Part shown: in pieces, positions 20,604 to 37,013 of the stretch
Position numbering within the stretch: position 1 is the stretch's first letter
Layout of the letters: the number at the start of each line of letters is the position of its first letter
Source of the DNA: Novakomyces olei
Lineage: Eukaryota; Ascomycota; Novakomycetes; Novakomycetales; Novakomycetaceae
Direction: 5' to 3'
Assembly (NCBI GenBank): GCA_016906335.1
Contig: JADEYG010000007.1
Location: 2,248,001-2,312,000 of the forward strand
Length of the DNA stretch: 64,000 bases
Made by a program: the position numbers and the translations under genes
Notes under the pieces: model-generated
What the model was told of the DNA's origin: nothing
Databases searched by the model: none
Seen by the model: the letters and a program-made list of their open reading frames with translations, nothing else

Positions 20604-21731
20604 TTACTTGTTGGCATTCGCAGTGCTGGTAATAAACTGGTCCGCCTTCACTTCAACATGGTCGATAAGAAAGATCCAGGCACCTTTGTTGGCAGAAGCA
20701 ACGTTTGTGAATTTCTCACAGACTGTACCGTTACAGCACTCGGCGCCAAAAGATTTAAGTGTAGATTGCGGGGCCGATTTAATGTCATCAGGATGAGCAG
20801 TCAAACAGCCCTGCAAGACATGCAGGCGCTTATCCTCAGGTTTACGGGCGGAAACAACCTGTTCCATGGCCGGAAGCAGCTCGTCTACTCGTGTCAGAAT
20901 AATAAAGGTACGAAAGGAGCACTTACTCAGCTTGTTCTTGTCTACCCAGACGGAATCAATGCTCTGTGGCCGAGGCCACAGATCATTGTGTTGCTTTACC
21001 AAATCATCGCTGCCGTTCCCACGTTCATTGTTCTTTGTGGGAATAGGGCAGTCATCGCCTGCGCAGTGTGTTAGTGCAAGTCAAAGTCTATAGAAGCTCA
21101 TACCGTATATGACTACTACTCGTTTCCCACGGGAGACGTATTCACTCACGTTCTTTTCGCGAAAATCATAGGGAGCAAGCAAATCACCAAACAGGTCCTT
21201 GAGCAAAGAGTAAAACCGCGCATGGTCTTCGCTTTGCAGCCCGTAAAAATGCTGCAAATCAAGGATAATAACTTCCCCCTCGTGCTCGTCCACAAAGCGG
21301 CGAACAGGCTGCAAAAGGCTGCGAATTGTAGACGAAGATCGAAGTGTATGCACAAAATAGAATTCCTTGTCTGCAACGCTCACCCGCAAATCGAGATAGC
21401 GCACTCCGTACTTTAGCTGCTCGTCCAATGGCACCGATTGGCACGCGGACCAGCGTTTAATGATAAATGACGTGACATTGCTCGCGATACTGCCAATCAG
21501 AGGAATACTGCCCATTTTATCAAATATTTTAAGGACTTGAGGATCACAGTCAAGACCGAGTTCTTCGCCCAAGTCAAACGTGGCACTGTCGTGACTGCCT
21601 CTGCGCCTCGTTAGCGCTGATTCTGAGCAGTGTAATACTTACGGCAAAAATAATTCATTCAGTTTCTTATCGCTGATGCTCCGACTATGGTTCTTCATCC
21701 AGTCTGCATGGTAATGCTCTGTCTGCGACAT
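20604..21731 (-). CDS. PI-PLC X-domain-containing phosphodiesterase (PLCXD-like)
   Basis: Exons 21731-21643, 21600-21104 and 21058-20604 join in phase into 346 residues. A further 39-nt in-frame intron (20926-20888, GTAAGT...CTGACACGAG) is likely, leaving 333 and restoring NKLIDELLPAMEQVV. Exon 1 encodes WMKNHSRSISDKKLNELFLP, the usual PLCXD lead-in. The X domain starts GSHDSATF with catalytic His33, and the second catalytic His114 is in EFYFVHTL. LDLRVS and EVIILDLQHFYGL follow the family pattern, and the C-terminal part ends in LHVLQGCLT and a conserved His-Val region. Such proteins cleave phosphoinositides or similar lipids without calcium-binding EF or C2 domains. Introns of 42 and 45 nt have CTAAC branches. 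Shares an upstream region with URB2. Confidence 0.85.
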
Positions 21732-22540
21732 TTTGGCTTTGGGTTAGGGTTTGCTGTTGATTGCCGCGCGTACGTGTTCGCCGTGCCGATCTGTCAAACT
21801 TTGGTCTGTGTACGCTGATCTCTGCTGCTTGCCTTGGCGATACTAATGTACCGCGTTTTATAAGCACTCGTGCTTCCATTACTTGGATCTCTGCTCGGCA
21901 AGTACTGATTAATCTCCGCCTCAATAAATAAAGAATTAATTAATTAATTAATTAATTAAATTGTTGAGAAATTGACTCTGTAAAACTTATATTTAATATT
22001 ATTTCTTTGAAATAATTGTCTTCACATGGATGATAATTCTGTCCCTACATTACTCATTGAGTTCTCCAAATTATATATTCTGTCTTTACCAGATCTACTA
22101 TTGAAAAATATATCCCTAATCGAGCCTCTGAGCTTTGGTGGACCTTTATCATTCTTTTCTACAAGTCAGATAATTATTATCCATTCGAACTTCAAAATAA
22201 CTCCATTAAGTCAACATAAATAATTAATTAATTAATTAATTAGGCAACATTTATGAAATCTACATTGCACTCATAAAAGTAGCATTTCTAGTCGAAACTC
22301 CGAATAGAACGATACACAAAAAAACGGTTTGGCAGACTGCAACGAATTGATGTCTATTCAAATTATGCAGTGAGCGTTATTCGCTACTATGCTATGCTCA
22401 CATTTCCATTGGAGAGTTGTCGCGTATTGGAGATCATTTTATTCATACTATAATTATGTAATAGACTGATGTATATAATTTTTTATTTAATCACCAAGAA
22501 TTAAATTCGTTAAATAATAGCAAAGGGCAGTGAAACGTTA
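21732..22540. promoter_or_regulatory. Divergent upstream region of the PI-PLC gene and URB2
   Basis: 809 bp. A telomere-like GGGTTAGGGTTTG box sits at 21741-21753, 10-22 bp before the PI-PLC start codon. Two TTAA-repeat runs (about 21935-21960 and 22220-22243) flank an AT-rich segment. No gene is recognised; the frame at 22026-22223 lacks any family features. Confidence 0.45.
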
Positions 22541-27084
<4,544 letters not shown>

Positions 27085-27891
27085 ATTCGAGGTTGAATTC
27101 GAGACGGGGATAGGGTTAGGGTTTGTAGAGGTGAAATGTGTAATAAAACATTTATAATGCTGCTTAACATTAGAGTGATTTTGATTGTAGTTTGGATATC
27201 GGGTCTCAGTTGTGGCAATTCAGGATGATTTACATTAGATACAGGATACAGGTCGTTGAGACTGCAGATTAGTAGTAGCAATATATGAATATAATTTGAT
27301 TAGTTTTATAATTATTTTAAGTTCATTATTATGATTATTTATTAATTAATTGTTAATTCAATTGCTAACTTAATTGTTAGTTTAATTGTAAATTTTGTTG
27401 TTAGTTTAATTATTATTTAATTATTAGTTTAATTATTAATTTAATTATTAATTATTCATTTAATTATTCATTTAATTGTTAATTGTTAATTTATTATTTA
27501 TTATTTATTTTAATAAAGTTCATTATTCATTATTCATTATTCATTATTCATTATTCATTATTCATTATTCATTATTCATTATTCATTATTCATTATTAAT
27601 GATTCATTATTCATTATTCATTATTTATTATTTATTATTTATTATTTATTATTTATTATTTATTATTTATTATTTATTATTTATTATTTATTATTTATTA
27701 TTTATTATTTATTATTTATTATTTATTATTTATTATTTATTATTTATTATTTATTATTTATTATTTATTATTTATTATTTATTATTTATTATTTATTATT
27801 TATTATTTATTATTTATTATTTATTATTTATTATTTATTATTTATTATTTATTATTTATTATAATCAAATCTATTACCATTCCATTCCAAG
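27085..27891. other. Convergent repeat-rich region between URB2 and NUP188
   Basis: 807 bp. A telomere-like TAGGGTTAGGGTTT box lies at 27111-27124. AT-rich, TTAATT-rich sequence follows, then the 7-bp arrays at 27515-27866. Confidence 0.6.
27515..27866 (+). repeat. 7-bp A/T minisatellites (ATTCATT then TTTATTA)
   Basis: About ten ATTCATT copies (27515-27625, with one variant at about 27596) change into about 34 copies of TTTATTA, the C having been lost or replaced by T. A spurious open frame of about 150 codons runs through it. Confidence 0.95.
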
Positions 27892-30800
27892 TTACGCGCC
27901 AAACCCCGCCACGATGGGGCCGAGCACAGAGCCGAGCAGATCAACGTCGTGAGCGACTTTACGAACAAAAGCGTTCGGCTCGTCTCCCGCTCGGCCCGAT
28001 CGGCTGGCGAGAAAGTGTTCGTCGCTCGTCATTGGCCGGGCGAGGGAGGCGAGGAACTTTGGGTGCGTTTGCAAGTAGCAGACGGCAGCGTGGACGTCTT
28101 TAACAGTTTGGCGGTACGCTGCCGACGGCCGCCAAAGCCGATCGACTTTTTCCAGCAGGAGAGCAAGCAGCAGCGTCTCGTCAATCAGCGGGACAGAGAG
28201 CGATTCTAGTGCCGTCCAAGCAGAGAGGAGTGTCTGAACCTGAGCGTCAAAGTTACGCAGTACTCCGGCCACATCGGCCACGAGCCGAGGGCCGAGGTGG
28301 TTGGCAGTATTGAGCAATAAAGGCAAAATGCCCTTTGACCAGACGCGGTGCAAGGAGGGACGCGTCTCGGGCCGAACTCCGCCGCGCTGAATAACTCGGC
28401 CGATTCCGGACTCTGTAATGACTGTAAACGCTCTCTCAGCGGCAACTTGTTCCGACAGCTGAGGCGTATACGACAGCGTTGCCAGGTACTCTATAGCGAC
28501 CTGTGCCACATCGTACTGCGCTGTGGAAAAGGCAGCGAGAGCAGATCTCACTGCGCCACTCGCTGCAAGAACGAGAGCCAGTTCATTGGCAATCGCGGAA
28601 GTGCTTCCGTCCGCGAGCACTGCCTCGCACATGGCCGCCAGCAGAGCCGCGTCTGCCAGCGATCCATCGGCCTGCTTGCCCGCCACGGAAAGGAATACCG
28701 ACCGGCCCGCGCGGCAGACGTACTGGTCAAATATAGACAGCCGCAGCCCACGTAGACTATCGGTGCCGGAACTCGTTCCCGTTCCGGGTTGTACTTCCGT
28801 GCCGGAACTCGTTCCCGTTCCGGGTTGTAATTCCGTGCCGGAACTCGTTCCCGTTCCGGGTTGTACTTCCGTGCCGGAACTCACTTCCGAGCCGGTCAGC
28901 GATCGACATAGCTCTAGTGCTGCGTACAGAGACTGCAGCAGCAGCCGGAGCAAAGACAAATCGCCGGCCTCTGCGTGGGCGAGCAGAGCCAGTTTTGGGC
29001 TGCTCAGTACCCGCCAAATGTGAGCGGCCAAACCCTCTACCTGGTCACGCTTCAGGCTCCTTGCTGGCACGACCTGCAGCAGATTTGCCAGGGCAAAAAC
29101 GACCTTTGACCGCTCCACTATGGCCGGCCGGGCAAACTGGATATCGTAGGGCTCGTCGCCGATGGCCTGGAGCGCCATAGACCCGAGCGCAAGAGCCGTC
29201 GGCAGCAGACGGCTGTCTGCTGCCGACAGAGCGAAAAAAGAGAGGGCAAAAGCGCACCAACTCCGGAGCAGAGCCATCTGAGCGTCGAGAAGGGCGTAAT
29301 TGCAGTTGGCCGCCTCAATTTCGTCGAGGTACGCTGACGCGGCCGCGTCGTGTGTCAGCACGAGCCGCAGAGCGTCAGTGTCATAGTAATACTGCGGCAG
29401 AGGCGTAAAGGCCGATTTTTGGCGTACGGCAAAGTCCGACAGCGCAAGGCGCGGCCATTTCAGCTTGAAATTTCGGGCCAAATTGCCGTGCAAAGAGGCA
29501 CGGTACCCGTGCAGGGAAGTTCCTTGTAGAAAGAGAGTCGGCAGCTGCGGCAAGAGGGGGTCGAGTGCCAGTTTCCTGATGTTTACAGACTTGTTTTGTG
29601 TGGAAATAAAGCATTGAATGGCACAAGTTTGAACGGCAAATGAGGCAGTAAACAGGCGCAGAGCGAGTGTGCCGTCGCTCATGACGGTAGTTGTAGTTTT
29701 TGCTGTGTTTTTTGTAGTTTTCGTATTTTCTGTAGTTTTCGTATTTTCTGTAGTTTTCGTATTTTCTGTAGTTTTCGTATTTTCTGTAGTTTTCGTATTT
29801 TCTGTATTTTCCGTATTTCCCATTTTCCCCGTATTTCCCCCTTTTTCTGTATTTCCAGCGTCAATAAAAGACAATATACGCCTCCAAAAAGGCATTTCTT
29901 GCTGCGTATTGCTGATAGAAGCGCCCCAGAAATTGCGGGAGAGCATAATAAACTCGGCAAGAGCGAGCGTGTACCGCTGACCCCCATCAGACGCGTCTTT
30001 GCCGCAATCCTCTGCATCGGCAAGGCACTCTTCCGCTACTTGAACGAGTGACGCATCGGCTTTGGAGCCGCTAGAGCCGACTCTAGAGTCGGCTCGGGAT
30101 CCGTCTCCGGAGCCGGCTTCGGAACCGTACCCGTCCAAACTCTGCCGGCTCTTGCCCGAGGCCACCATGAGAATAGCGAGGCCCTTTTGGTTGTGTTTTA
30201 TTGTGGCCGAGAGCATCTGCCACACGTCCGTCTGTGTCCGTAGAGGATTGTAAGGAGAGCGCAGACAGGCGGCACAGCAGTCCAAAAAGGCCCTGTCGCC
30301 CTCGTGCAAGTACGCGAGCAGGGACGGCATGCCTCCCGAGCCGTCTCGGCGAGCGGAAAGCAGAGCCGAGAGCAGCCTGGCCGCTCGGCTCGTGGCCATT
30401 GGCGTAGAGTCAATGTACAGGACAATTGAACGAGCAGCAGCAAACAGCTCCTGCTCGAGCAGCGTCGGCGAGTGGGAAACGAGGCTGCGCAGTCTCAGCA
30501 GATGCGTGACAAAGGCACTGCACTCCTCAACTGCCTCTTCTTGCTCAGCAGTCTGCCATGACTCGTACAGCTGCGCAGCCGGAAGCGTACCCGACAGCCC
30601 GTGGACGAGAGCCCTGATGAGCCGAGGCGCCGAGTGCACGAGAAAGCTGCCGGCCAAGTGCTCTACACAGACACGCAGGACTGGTGCAGTTGCCGACAGA
30701 CCGGAAAGAGTTTCCGTCCGGACGGAAGCAGTTGCCGACAGACCGGAAAGAGTTTCCGTCCGGACGGAAGCAGTTGCCGACAGACCGGAAGCAGTTTCCG

Positions 30801-33336
30801 TCCGGACGGAAGCAGTTGCCGACAGGCTCGTTGCAGCGCCTTGCACACTACAGGCGAGCGACAGTACAAAATTGAGGCCGCTATAGATGGCAGCGACGAG
30901 TTGAAAGCGCTCTGCCTCCCGCTCAAAGCGCCACTCGTAAACGCTCGCCAGTGTCTCTGTCAGCAGGTCCATTGCGCTGCGTACAAACTCGGCTTTTCGC
31001 CCATAATTGGCCTCTGCACTAACGGCAGAGCCGGTATCGGCGATATCGGCCCGAAGGAGCCCCGAAAACAGGCCGACAAAGGCCGTGAGAGCTTCGAATC
31101 GGTGCTCCGGCAGTTCCAAGCCGGTCACGATACTCTCAAACCGTCCGAGGCTGTCGTGCCTGTCAAAGATAGCGATACGCAGGACCGCCTGCCATACTGC
31201 AGCAGCGGCAAAGGGCAGAATACTGGTGAGAAAAGTGAGGCCGGCAACGACCACTCGCTTACAAAGCTGCTTTTCTTTGGCAGTGCCGGCAGAGACTTGG
31301 CGCAGAGCCGAGTCTAGAATCTGTGCCACTGCGTCCAGGACAGACGTGTTTGGCTTCAGAGCATCAGCGGCCGCACGTAACGCGTATTCGCCCACTCTGG
31401 GATCCGACCGGCAAAGATTAGTAAAGAGATTGAGCACAAGGCAGACTGAGTCGTTGCCACTAGAAGAGGAGGAGGAAGAGGAAGAAAAACTAGAAGAGAA
31501 AGTGCCGTTTGAAGAGAGAGTGCCGTTTGAAGAGAAAGTGCCGTTTGAAGAGAGAGTGCCGTTTGAAGAGAAAGAGCCATTAGAAAAGTTAGAGCCAGAG
31601 AAAGTGCCGTTAGAGGCGGCCAACTCGAGAATCCGTCCATAAAAAGCCCAAGCGTTAAAAGGATAGTCCCACATGACGAGTGTAGGAGCAGCGTCAGTAG
31701 TAAGAATCCTCCCCAAAGTGCCAGCGGCAATAACCACGGCTCCACCTCCGTCCGGCCGGGCTGGGAGCAGAGTCAGATCCCGCTTTATAGCGATTAAAAC
31801 GGTGGTGGGAGGCGCGGATTCCTCTCCGACGATATCGAAATCACGGAATCCCGGTGGGATGCTGAGTGTGAACGTGGGCACGTCCGCCACGTACTCATAC
31901 ACCGCCAGCGGCGAAAGGCAGAGTGACGTCATTAGCAGTGTAAAAGAGGCGAAATCAGAGGGGAAATTGACCCTCGCTGCTGCAATTACTTGAGCAAAAT
32001 TCGAGTCGGCACTCGAGTCGGCCAAAGTGCCTTGGGCAAAGGCAATTTGGCTCAGTGTTGGTTGAGCACTAAAAAGGGCACAAGTGCCGGCAACGACGCT
32101 GGGCGAGTAGGCAACGTAGGCGAGAGCGTGCCTGATTGTCTGGGCAATCACGAGCTTATACCCGGGGACATTAGTATCCGGAGCAAGGCTGTCCACGAGT
32201 CGGCAAGTAGCGCCAAACAGGCCACTGTCTATGGCTGTTTCGATCAGCCGCTGATAGAGCCCAGGACGGTGCTGGAGGAGGCGAGTAATTGGAGCCAAAG
32301 TGGAGCTGTCATAGAGCAGAGCAGACTGGTGCAGAATGTAGCCCCATTCAAAGACGAGCAAGGGAAGAGTGGCACAGTCTTGGCAGCATTTTGCTACTGC
32401 CTCGTCCACATCGGCAACGGCTTCCGTGTCGGTAATCCATCCGCTCTGCCCGTCGTCTGCGGCAACTGTATCCGCTGCCATAATTTGCAGGGTTACAATC
32501 TGCACAAGGCCCAAGAGGGTTAGCAGATGTGATTCTAGTTGTGCATTGCACGGCTGTAGTTGGCCGGTAAGGGAGCCCGTTGACTTTAGGCAAAGGGACC
32601 ACTGTCTCACTATTGCCGGCTCTCGGCCGGGCGGAACCCAATCGTAAAAGACGAGGAAAAGAGTGCGGAGGTACTCACACTGGACACGGTAGACCATTGC
32701 CACCCACCGAGGCAGAAGAGCAGCGTCAGCTGCTACAACAGCAGGCACATTTAACGCGGCTGTTTGTGACACTGCTGTTACAAGGTGGGCGGGAAGCTTT
32801 CCGTCCTCCAGCAACTCCATGCATATCGTCTTGGCCGAAGCAGGGCCGTCATTGCCGTCACGTGCAAGTAGAAATAAATGGGCAATGGCCGATGCCATTG
32901 CCACTTTTTCCGCAATGTAAAACTCGATCGGCGACGCTTCCGCTGCGTCGGGTTCGGATCCCGATCCCGATCCCAATCCCGATCCCGATCCCGATCCACC
33001 GTCGGGGGTAGAGTACCGATCCCGATGCTGGCGCCACTGTAATACTACACATCGTGCTTCTGCCAGGGAACACGCCAGCTCTTTGGCTAAATCGCCTGCT
33101 TTTGTCTCCAGGTCATTTGCAAAGGCAAATGTATGGCCAAAGACAGCAATGCGGCCATTCGACGGAGCAGACACGTCTGACGGGTGGCAGATGGCCGTCA
33201 ATTGAGGGGTCGAGCAGTGGAGCTTTTGCTCAAGCGCACTCGTAATATTGGCCGTGCGCGGAGAGCCGTTGGGCTCTGTCAGCAGCCTGTAAAGGCCGCA
33301 CCATGACGGTACAGGCCGGCTGCCTCTGTGCTGCAT
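27892..33336 (-). CDS. nup188: Nup188, inner-ring nucleoporin scaffold
   Basis: Single exon, 1814 residues. Nup188 is a large alpha-solenoid of the inner ring of the nuclear pore, partner of Nic96. The N-terminal third is helical. At about residues 485-570 lies the SH3-like insertion typical of Nup188 and absent from Nup192 (FTLSIPPGFRDFDIVGEE, AAGTLGRILT, LVMWDYPFNAWAFYGRILEL). The C-terminal solenoid ends with SLHRVWSKGILPLLLNTANHLG. Length is normal. Several low-complexity in-frame repeats interrupt it: Ser-Asn-Gly-Thr (about 31490-31600), SGLSATASVRTET x4 (about 30685-30830), ENTKTT x5 (about 29690-29815) and PGTGTSSGTE x3 (about 28765-28870). They probably lie in loops between helices. 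A stop codon directly precedes the ATG in frame, so this start is favoured unless a 5' intron exists. Sequence similarity is weak outside the SH3-like part. Confidence 0.8.
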   Translation of the reverse strand: MQHRGSRPVPSWCGLYRLLTEPNGSPRTANITSALEQKLHCSTPQLTAICHPSDVSAPSNGRIAVFGHTFAFANDLETKAGDLAKELACSLAEARCVVLQWRQHRDRYSTPDGGSGSGSGLGSGSGSEPDAAEASPIEFYIAEKVAMASAIAHLFLLARDGNDGPASAKTICMELLEDGKLPAHLVTAVSQTAALNVPAVVAADAALLPRWVAMVYRVQCEYLRTLFLVFYDWVPPGREPAIVRQWSLCLKSTGSLTGQLQPCNAQLESHLLTLLGLVQIVTLQIMAADTVAADDGQSGWITDTEAVADVDEAVAKCCQDCATLPLLVFEWGYILHQSALLYDSSTLAPITRLLQHRPGLYQRLIETAIDSGLFGATCRLVDSLAPDTNVPGYKLVIAQTIRHALAYVAYSPSVVAGTCALFSAQPTLSQIAFAQGTLADSSADSNFAQVIAAARVNFPSDFASFTLLMTSLCLSPLAVYEYVADVPTFTLSIPPGFRDFDIVGEESAPPTTVLIAIKRDLTLLPARPDGGGAVVIAAGTLGRILTTDAAPTLVMWDYPFNAWAFYGRILELAASNGTFSGSNFSNGSFSSNGTLSSNGTFSSNGTLSSNGTFSSSFSSSSSSSSSGNDSVCLVLNLFTNLCRSDPRVGEYALRAAADALKPNTSVLDAVAQILDSALRQVSAGTAKEKQLCKRVVVAGLTFLTSILPFAAAAVWQAVLRIAIFDRHDSLGRFESIVTGLELPEHRFEALTAFVGLFSGLLRADIADTGSAVSAEANYGRKAEFVRSAMDLLTETLASVYEWRFEREAERFQLVAAIYSGLNFVLSLACSVQGAATSLSATASVRTETASGLSATASVRTETLSGLSATASVRTETLSGLSATAPVLRVCVEHLAGSFLVHSAPRLIRALVHGLSGTLPAAQLYESWQTAEQEEAVEECSAFVTHLLRLRSLVSHSPTLLEQELFAAARSIVLYIDSTPMATSRAARLLSALLSARRDGSGGMPSLLAYLHEGDRAFLDCCAACLRSPYNPLRTQTDVWQMLSATIKHNQKGLAILMVASGKSRQSLDGYGSEAGSGDGSRADSRVGSSGSKADASLVQVAEECLADAEDCGKDASDGGQRYTLALAEFIMLSRNFWGASISNTQQEMPFWRRILSFIDAGNTEKGGNTGKMGNTENTENTKTTENTKTTENTKTTENTKTTENTKTTKNTAKTTTTVMSDGTLALRLFTASFAVQTCAIQCFISTQNKSVNIRKLALDPLLPQLPTLFLQGTSLHGYRASLHGNLARNFKLKWPRLALSDFAVRQKSAFTPLPQYYYDTDALRLVLTHDAAASAYLDEIEAANCNYALLDAQMALLRSWCAFALSFFALSAADSRLLPTALALGSMALQAIGDEPYDIQFARPAIVERSKVVFALANLLQVVPARSLKRDQVEGLAAHIWRVLSSPKLALLAHAEAGDLSLLRLLLQSLYAALELCRSLTGSEVSSGTEVQPGTGTSSGTELQPGTGTSSGTEVQPGTGTSSGTDSLRGLRLSIFDQYVCRAGRSVFLSVAGKQADGSLADAALLAAMCEAVLADGSTSAIANELALVLAASGAVRSALAAFSTAQYDVAQVAIEYLATLSYTPQLSEQVAAERAFTVITESGIGRVIQRGGVRPETRPSLHRVWSKGILPLLLNTANHLGPRLVADVAGVLRNFDAQVQTLLSAWTALESLSVPLIDETLLLALLLEKVDRLWRPSAAYRQTVKDVHAAVCYLQTHPKFLASLARPMTSDEHFLASRSGRAGDEPNAFVRKVAHDVDLLGSVLGPIVAGFGA

Positions 33337-35295
33337 TTATTCCCGGCTGCTTGCGAGCCTTAGCCGATCATTTGGCCGCGATGGTCGAAGCCTGTCGTCT
33401 TTTGCCCTCGAATTGTGTTTATTTTTATTTAATCAAAAGTTTACAGTGCCAAACCACACGATTCGGTTGTTGTATAATAAAACATACTTGTTCACGTGGA
33501 CAATATAGACATACACTGTTTATTTGTTTAGTATTGTGTACTTATAACTTACGTAATTTAACGTACTTTTGATCTAGTAATTGCTTAAATTTGTGTAGAG
33601 AAAATAAGTAGTCTATACCATTTTTACCATTTCTACCATTTTTACCATTTGTACTATTACCATTGTATCTGGTGAATTATTTGTATTTTGAAGCTCGAAC
33701 GATTAATATTGTAATGATCCCCCACTCAGGGGCGCGATCAGGGATATGTAAATATAAATATAAATATAGATCTGGTAATGACAGAATTGGAGGATGTTTC
33801 AGTGAATAGTGTAGTGTATAGGCAGAATTATCCATGTGAAGACAGAATTATTTCACAGAAATATAGTTAAAATTTTATATAGTCACTTCTCAACACCACT
33901 TATACCATTTATACAATTATCATTATATCATTCATGTACGGAATTAAACATCGACACCTTTTGGTTAATGTTTTATTGCTGCATTATTCTTTTTACTGTA
34001 ATTTGCAAAGTGCCGTATTGCTTCTAGTGGAAATATCATACATTGGACTCGTCTCGCCATACCTTTTTTCTGACGTCTAAAACACATTACAAGAATCCTC
34101 ATCTATTGCAATTGAGCCTTGTCAGTCTAATATATACGTCCACCGATCTTTCAAATAGTGCAGAGCACACTTTACTTGTGCCCCAGCTGACGTCTTGTTA
34201 CCGTAAATTGGCACGCGCCTTGTCCCTAAAAGATCACCCTATTCGAAAGAATATAGAAATGAAACACGCTATAGCGAATTACAGCAATCTTTATGGGAGC
34301 CATCGTTCGGCAATGGTCCATCCGTTCTAGTCAGCCACAACGCAGGTACCTGTCAAGCAAGTATTACCAATTGATTTATGTACCATAAATCCCCGGAAAC
34401 AATATGTTTCATCTACAGTGTCAAGACCGATGTCATTCCTCCCGTGCCAAATTATCTTGCGACTCTACAGTACTAATCATACAGCCACTCGGATTTGTAT
34501 GGGCGAACGCTTAATTATGCAGCGTAATTTTCATCAGGGTACACTCGCTTATTTTGACCGCGTATTCTATACCGCTGATCCCTGGTTATCTCGTCCAATA
34601 ACCAATATCCAAAATTAACCCGGTACCAGGGCGCTTATTTATTTCTGATTGATCACGCTTAAACCCACGCAGGAGGACTGGTAAAATGAGCCAGATAAGG
34701 GCTGAGGCGGTTCAGGCAGATTATGGGGCTTTATTCAGTCTATTCATTCAGTCAGATTAGCTTAGTAGCATCATTGCGCAAGCAATGTTGACGGCAACGG
34801 CCGTTATATGTATTAATTAAATTATACGTATCCTAAAATCATACGTACTTATAACGCTGTACGCAATTATTATACCAGAGCAAGCTATAAATTACATTGT
34901 ATTTAATTAATTGGACAACAGAAACCTTTTACTACTACTGCACGGATAACGGTTCCGCGGTACGTACTCCGACGAGCAATACAATACTGCGCCGTCTGTC
35001 CCGTGGACAACTTGCAAATCCTTTAACCCTAATGCTCATATTCGCTTACATCATCGTTGCCGTGTAGAAATTAGCCAAGTGTGTGTAGATCGAAATGGCT
35101 TGTTTCCACGCACTTTAGACGTCGCGTATCTTGACTGCAGAGCGATAAGAGAAATAGAATAGAGAAAATCTCCGGTTCCCAATACGGTAATAGTGCGATA
35201 ATACGTGGGCGGGAAAGATGTAATGCTGGAGGCGGCGGCCTCGACTATAAAGGCGAAACCAGCAGACTGACGAGAGACTGACGAGAGCAGTAGCA
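33337..35295. other. Large divergent intergenic region without a supported gene
   Basis: 1.96 kb between NUP188 (-) and the MFS permease (+). It is mainly AT-rich with short TTTACCATT repeats at about 33620-33655. Open frames (e.g. 33836-34027, 34043-34330) have no family features. It probably holds both promoters; the permease side has GACGAGAGACTGACGAGAG direct duplication just before its start. Confidence 0.5.
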
Positions 35296-37013
35296 ATGAA
35301 TATGGCACAAGAAAAACTGGAGACCTCTGCGCCTTATGAGACTGGCAAGGAGGACGGCCAGCGGTATGAGCAATCAAGCAAAGACGACGTCGAGTCTGGC
35401 AGTGTGCAGGAGAGACCGGATCCTAATATAGAGAAAAAGGTCGTCCGCAAGATGGATATGACCATTATTCCTACTGTGACTTTTGTGTTTTTTGCCTGGT
35501 AGGTTTGATATGGCGGATTCCGATCGTGCTCGATTTTTCATTTTGTCTCTTGCTTTTTTTGATAGTCGTACTTGACGTTTTATATTCTTTTATTCCTTCG
35601 AGGTACTTGGCATTGTATCAGACCTGTTCATTTGTTTCAATTATTCTCCTATTTAACTAAACTCGCGTTTGGCTTTTTCTAACTTTTAGCATGCTGGACA
35701 GAGCCAACCTGAACAATGCAAAAACGAATGAGCAGTTCAACAGAGATATTGTGCTTGTAGGCAACCAGTTCAACATCGTTCTTTCCCTGTACTACGTACC
35801 CTACCTTTTATGTGCGCCGCCACTAGTACTGCTGCTGAAACGGGTCGGTGCCGCTATTACTATTGCCGGCACGACGTTTATCTTTGGCGCACTCGCTGTC
35901 CTGACTATTCTGTGCCATAACTTTGCTGGCCTTTTGGTCATTCGCATGTTCCTGGGCGGAGCTGAAAGCTTAGTATTCCCGGGAGTCGTCTTCTACCTCG
36001 GCTCCTTTTACCGCAGAGGCGAATTAGCCCGCAGGATTGCCGTTTTCTACGCAGGCGACCAGATCGCTGGTGCCTTTACCGGGCTCATTGCCTACGGATC
36101 TTTCCGTATCGGCAGCCAAACAGTTGCTGGCTGGAAGATTATGTTTCTTATTGAGGGCTTTGCCAGTATTCTGGGGTCTCTTTTTTGTCTCTTCCTGCTC
36201 CCACGCAGCACGGAAACGGCTTGGTTCTTCAACGCTGAGGAGAAAAAAGTGGCAAAGCTTCGTGTCCTGCAAGACGCAAACAGCAATGTACAGAATGAGC
36301 CGGTGAATTGGAGGCGAGACTGCCGAGTGTTCAGGTCTCCGCTTGTAATTGCCTGGGCACTGGCCTACATGCTTCTAGGAGTACCGCTTTTTTCAACCTC
36401 TACCTGGTTCCCTCAGCTAGTCGGATCATTAGGGTTTAGTACACTGCGTACTAACCTCTACACATTCGCTCCCAATATTGTGGCCACTATATACCTCGTG
36501 GCGGTAGCAGTGAGCTCTGATTTCTTCAAGGAGCGCACGCTTCACATTGTGTTCCCCATTGTCCTGTGTATGGTCGGGTTCATTATCCTGGCCTGCATTG
36601 ATCCCTCGCAAAATGCCTCGCAGGTCGGTGTGGGATACTTTAGCTGTTATCTGCTGGCAATGGGGAACCATACACCTTCGCCTCTATTCGCCGCCTGGAT
36701 CAGTAACAATATAGTATCAGAGAACGAGCGGAGCCTGGCGAGTCCGGTGCTGATCACACTTGCTAATTCTATGGGGCTGGTCGCCTCCAATATTTTCTTT
36801 GCCAACGAGGCACCAAGGTACTTGACCGCTCTTTACATCAATATTGCTTGTGGCGCGGCCTCTCTCACTCTAGTCCTTGGCATCGGCGCGTGGATGAGGT
36901 GGGAGAATCGCCGACGTGATCGCCTGATCGGCCACCATCTGTCGCCGCAGGCGGTCGCGACTCAAGACTTGGTGGGAGGTACCAGGGACATGCGGTTTAG
37001 ATACATGGCCTGA
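35296..37013 (+). CDS. MFS transporter, Dal5/allantoate-permease (ACS) family
   Basis: Two exons (35296-35498 and 35690-37013) give 508 residues. The 191-nt intron starts GTAGGT and ends CTAACTTTTAG. The join gives KMDMTIIPTVTFVFFACMLDRANLNNA, where the spacing between the conserved Asp-Pro and the LDRANLNNA motif of loop 1 is exactly that of the family. About twelve hydrophobic segments follow. IRMFLGGAESLVFPGVVFYLGSFYRR is the typical TM4-5 signature, and there is a large central loop at about 240-260. The family imports organic anions such as allantoate, nicotinate, pantothenate or dipeptides; the substrate cannot be told here. The permease lies upstream of and in the same direction as the Aim6-like gene, but a 618-bp gap makes co-transcription unlikely. 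Confidence 0.92.

Noticed and set aside
27476-27952. 158-codon frame upstream of the NUP188 3' end
   Set aside because: Consists of the 7-bp TTTATTA array (21-nt superperiod).
28523-31642. Several plus-strand frames opposite NUP188
   Set aside because: GC-rich antisense shadows; none resembles a known protein.
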